This document shows positions 61,193 to 64,000 of a stretch of DNA of 64,000 nucleotides, one piece after another. The position numbers and the translations under genes are program-made. Under the pieces are notes generated by a model, which did no database searches, had not been told where the DNA came from, and worked only from the letters and a program-made list of their open reading frames with translations. Position 1 is the first letter of the stretch. Each line of letters starts with the position of its first letter. This DNA is from an uncultured Pelagibacteraceae bacterium (GTDB taxonomy: Bacteria; Pseudomonadota; Alphaproteobacteria; Pelagibacterales; Pelagibacteraceae), in the NCBI GenBank assembly GCA_902599955.1, contig CACKHK010000003.1, positions 16,001 to 80,000 of the forward strand, given 5' to 3'.

Positions 61193-62488
61193 TCACATTT
61201 TAGATATTAAATTAGATTTTAAAACATCTATCTTTATTTTTTTTACCTCAAAATTTTTACGTTGATCACCTTTTAATATTTTCCCTGATGGTAATTTAAG
61301 TTTTTGAGAATTAATTTTTTTTCCATTTTCAATTACCTCATAATGTAAATGTGGACCAGTGGAAAGACCAGTTGACCCAACGTAACCAATTATTTGTCCT
61401 TGCTTAACTTTTACACCCTTTTTAATTCCTCTTCCAAATTTAGACATATGTGCGTAAACAGTTTGATATACTCTGTTATGTTTAATCTTCACACAATTGC
61501 CTCCACCTCCACACCATTGAGCTCTTACAATTAGACCATCTCCCGATGCCAAAATAGGTGTACCTAATGGTGCAGCAAAATCTGTTCCAGTGTGCATTTT
61601 TGTAAACCCTAAAATTGGATGTTTCCTTTTTCCAAACGATGAAGATAATCTTGCCCCATTAATAGGAGTTTTCATTAAAGTTTTCCTCATACTTTTACCA
61701 TTTTCATCAAAGTAATCTGTATTATTTTTTTCATATTCAAATCTATATAATTTCAAGTCTTCATTTTTTAAATTTAAATTGGCAAAAATTATATTTCCAG
61801 TTTCGACAATATCTCCTTCCTCATTTAAGAATTCTTCGTAAATGATTTGGAAACTATCATTTTTCCAAATATCTCTTTGAAAATCTACTTGGAAACCATA
61901 AAGTCTTGCAAAATCAATAATAATATTTGGTTTAATTTTTAGATTTAATGCACTTTGATATAAGCTATTTGTGATTTTGCTTTCTTTGTAAGTAACTACT
62001 TTTTTTAAATTTTTTTCAAATAATTTAGATTTGAATCTTTTAGCTTTAAGATCTCTAACAAATTGAATTTCTTTTTTTTTACTTACTTCAATAATAAATT
62101 CTATTAATTTTGGTTCATCTTTCTTATCGATTTTAAAACTGATTTTTTGGTTTGGTCTTAAAATTTTTATATTTTTATTTTTTTTTATTGTTTCAAGAAA
62201 TATACTCTTTTCTTGTTTTGAAATTTTTAGTTGATCAATAATAGACTCATAATTATCACCTTCTTTTACAAGATATTCAAACTGAGAAAATCGATCTTGT
62301 AATTGGGATGTTATTTTAGCAATACTTTTTTGAAAATATAAATTATCAAGGGTTTTTATCAAATTATCATACTGAGATTTTTTATTGCTTTCATAAAAGT
62401 TTGTAACTAAGACTGAAACAGCTAAAAGTAAAAATAACCATAGTAAATGTGAAATTGGTTTTACTTTTCTTTTAAACTTTCTTAACAT
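61193..62488 (-). CDS. M23 family metallopeptidase (murein hydrolase-like)
   Basis: MHTGTDFAAPLGTPILASGDG, VYAHMSKFGRGIKKG, GSTGLSTGPHLHYEV. Confidence 0.93.
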   Translation of the reverse strand: MLRKFKRKVKPISHLLWLFLLLAVSVLVTNFYESNKKSQYDNLIKTLDNLYFQKSIAKITSQLQDRFSQFEYLVKEGDNYESIIDQLKISKQEKSIFLETIKKNKNIKILRPNQKISFKIDKKDEPKLIEFIIEVSKKKEIQFVRDLKAKRFKSKLFEKNLKKVVTYKESKITNSLYQSALNLKIKPNIIIDFARLYGFQVDFQRDIWKNDSFQIIYEEFLNEEGDIVETGNIIFANLNLKNEDLKLYRFEYEKNNTDYFDENGKSMRKTLMKTPINGARLSSSFGKRKHPILGFTKMHTGTDFAAPLGTPILASGDGLIVRAQWCGGGGNCVKIKHNRVYQTVYAHMSKFGRGIKKGVKVKQGQIIGYVGSTGLSTGPHLHYEVIENGKKINSQKLKLPSGKILKGDQRKNFEVKKIKIDVLKSNLISKM

Positions 62489-62558
62489 TAATCTCTTTAT
62501 TGGTAAAAAAATGTTGATATATATGACTTTTTAACACAACTTTTGTTTATCTAAAAAC

Positions 62559-62586
62559 TTGATTTATAAATTATTTCCAATATAAG
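62559..62586 (+). promoter_or_regulatory. candidate rRNA promoter
   Basis: TTGATT - 16 nt - TATAAG upstream of the 16S gene. Confidence 0.3.
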
Positions 62587-62669
62587 CGTCACACTCAACA
62601 TATAAAAAATGTTATTTATTGGGCATAATAGCTCAATTAGCTATTTGAATTGTTAATATTTTAAGAAGA

Positions 62670-62714
62670 GAAGTGTGGACGGTTAAGGTTACCAAAATTT
62701 GTCGTACACACTTC
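62670..62714 (+). other. 16S leader hairpin (GAAGTGTG...CACACTTC)
   Basis: 8-bp inverted repeat in the pre-16S leader. Confidence 0.45.
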
Positions 62715-62771
62715 AACATTATACAAGTATTATTCTTAGTATTTGTATAGAAGCTAGTGTGCGCCGTTTTT

Positions 62772-64000
<1,229 letters not shown>

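Overview
This AT-rich, very gene-dense window looks like a SAR11/Pelagibacter-type alphaproteobacterial chromosome: many 1-4 nt overlaps, tiny intergenic gaps and Lys/Ile/Asn-rich proteins. I judged lineage from gene content and style only; no search was run. It is mostly core genome: aroB-aroK, def-fmt-truA, dapE-dapD-argB, yidC-yidD-rnpA-rpmH, dcd-murA-hisD-infA, tRNA-His-hisS-hisZ-hisG, rmuC/nuclease/ExoI, folC-accD-trpA-trpB-trpF-pyrF-ihfB-rpsA-cmk-aroA, lptB-lptC-kdsD, argD-argF, kdsB-pheA-ffs-dnaX-ybaB-recR, glcB, accA, secA, argJ, lysC-ispG-prfA-prmC, and the 5' part of a 16S rRNA gene running off the right edge. I saw no CRISPR array, transposase or prophage. The points most worth a second look are: (1) a contiguous block (about 25.7-35.2 kb) in which FolC, AccD, TrpA, TrpB, TrpF, Cmk and AroA all depart from near-invariant active-site motifs, including a cytidylate kinase whose Walker A lysine is alanine and a TrpB without the KREDL motif; (2) a PD-(D/E)XK nuclease resembling mitochondrial MGME1, between RmuC and ExoI; (3) a tRNA-His gene without an encoded G-1, 4 nt upstream of an alphaproteobacterial/eukaryote-like hisS; (4) a 229-bp noncoding, hairpin-rich region after a cold-shock gene; (5) a SET-domain methyltransferase next to an HDAC-family deacetylase; (6) no room for a glycine riboswitch upstream of glcB. 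Motif comparisons are from memory of family consensus and need alignments.
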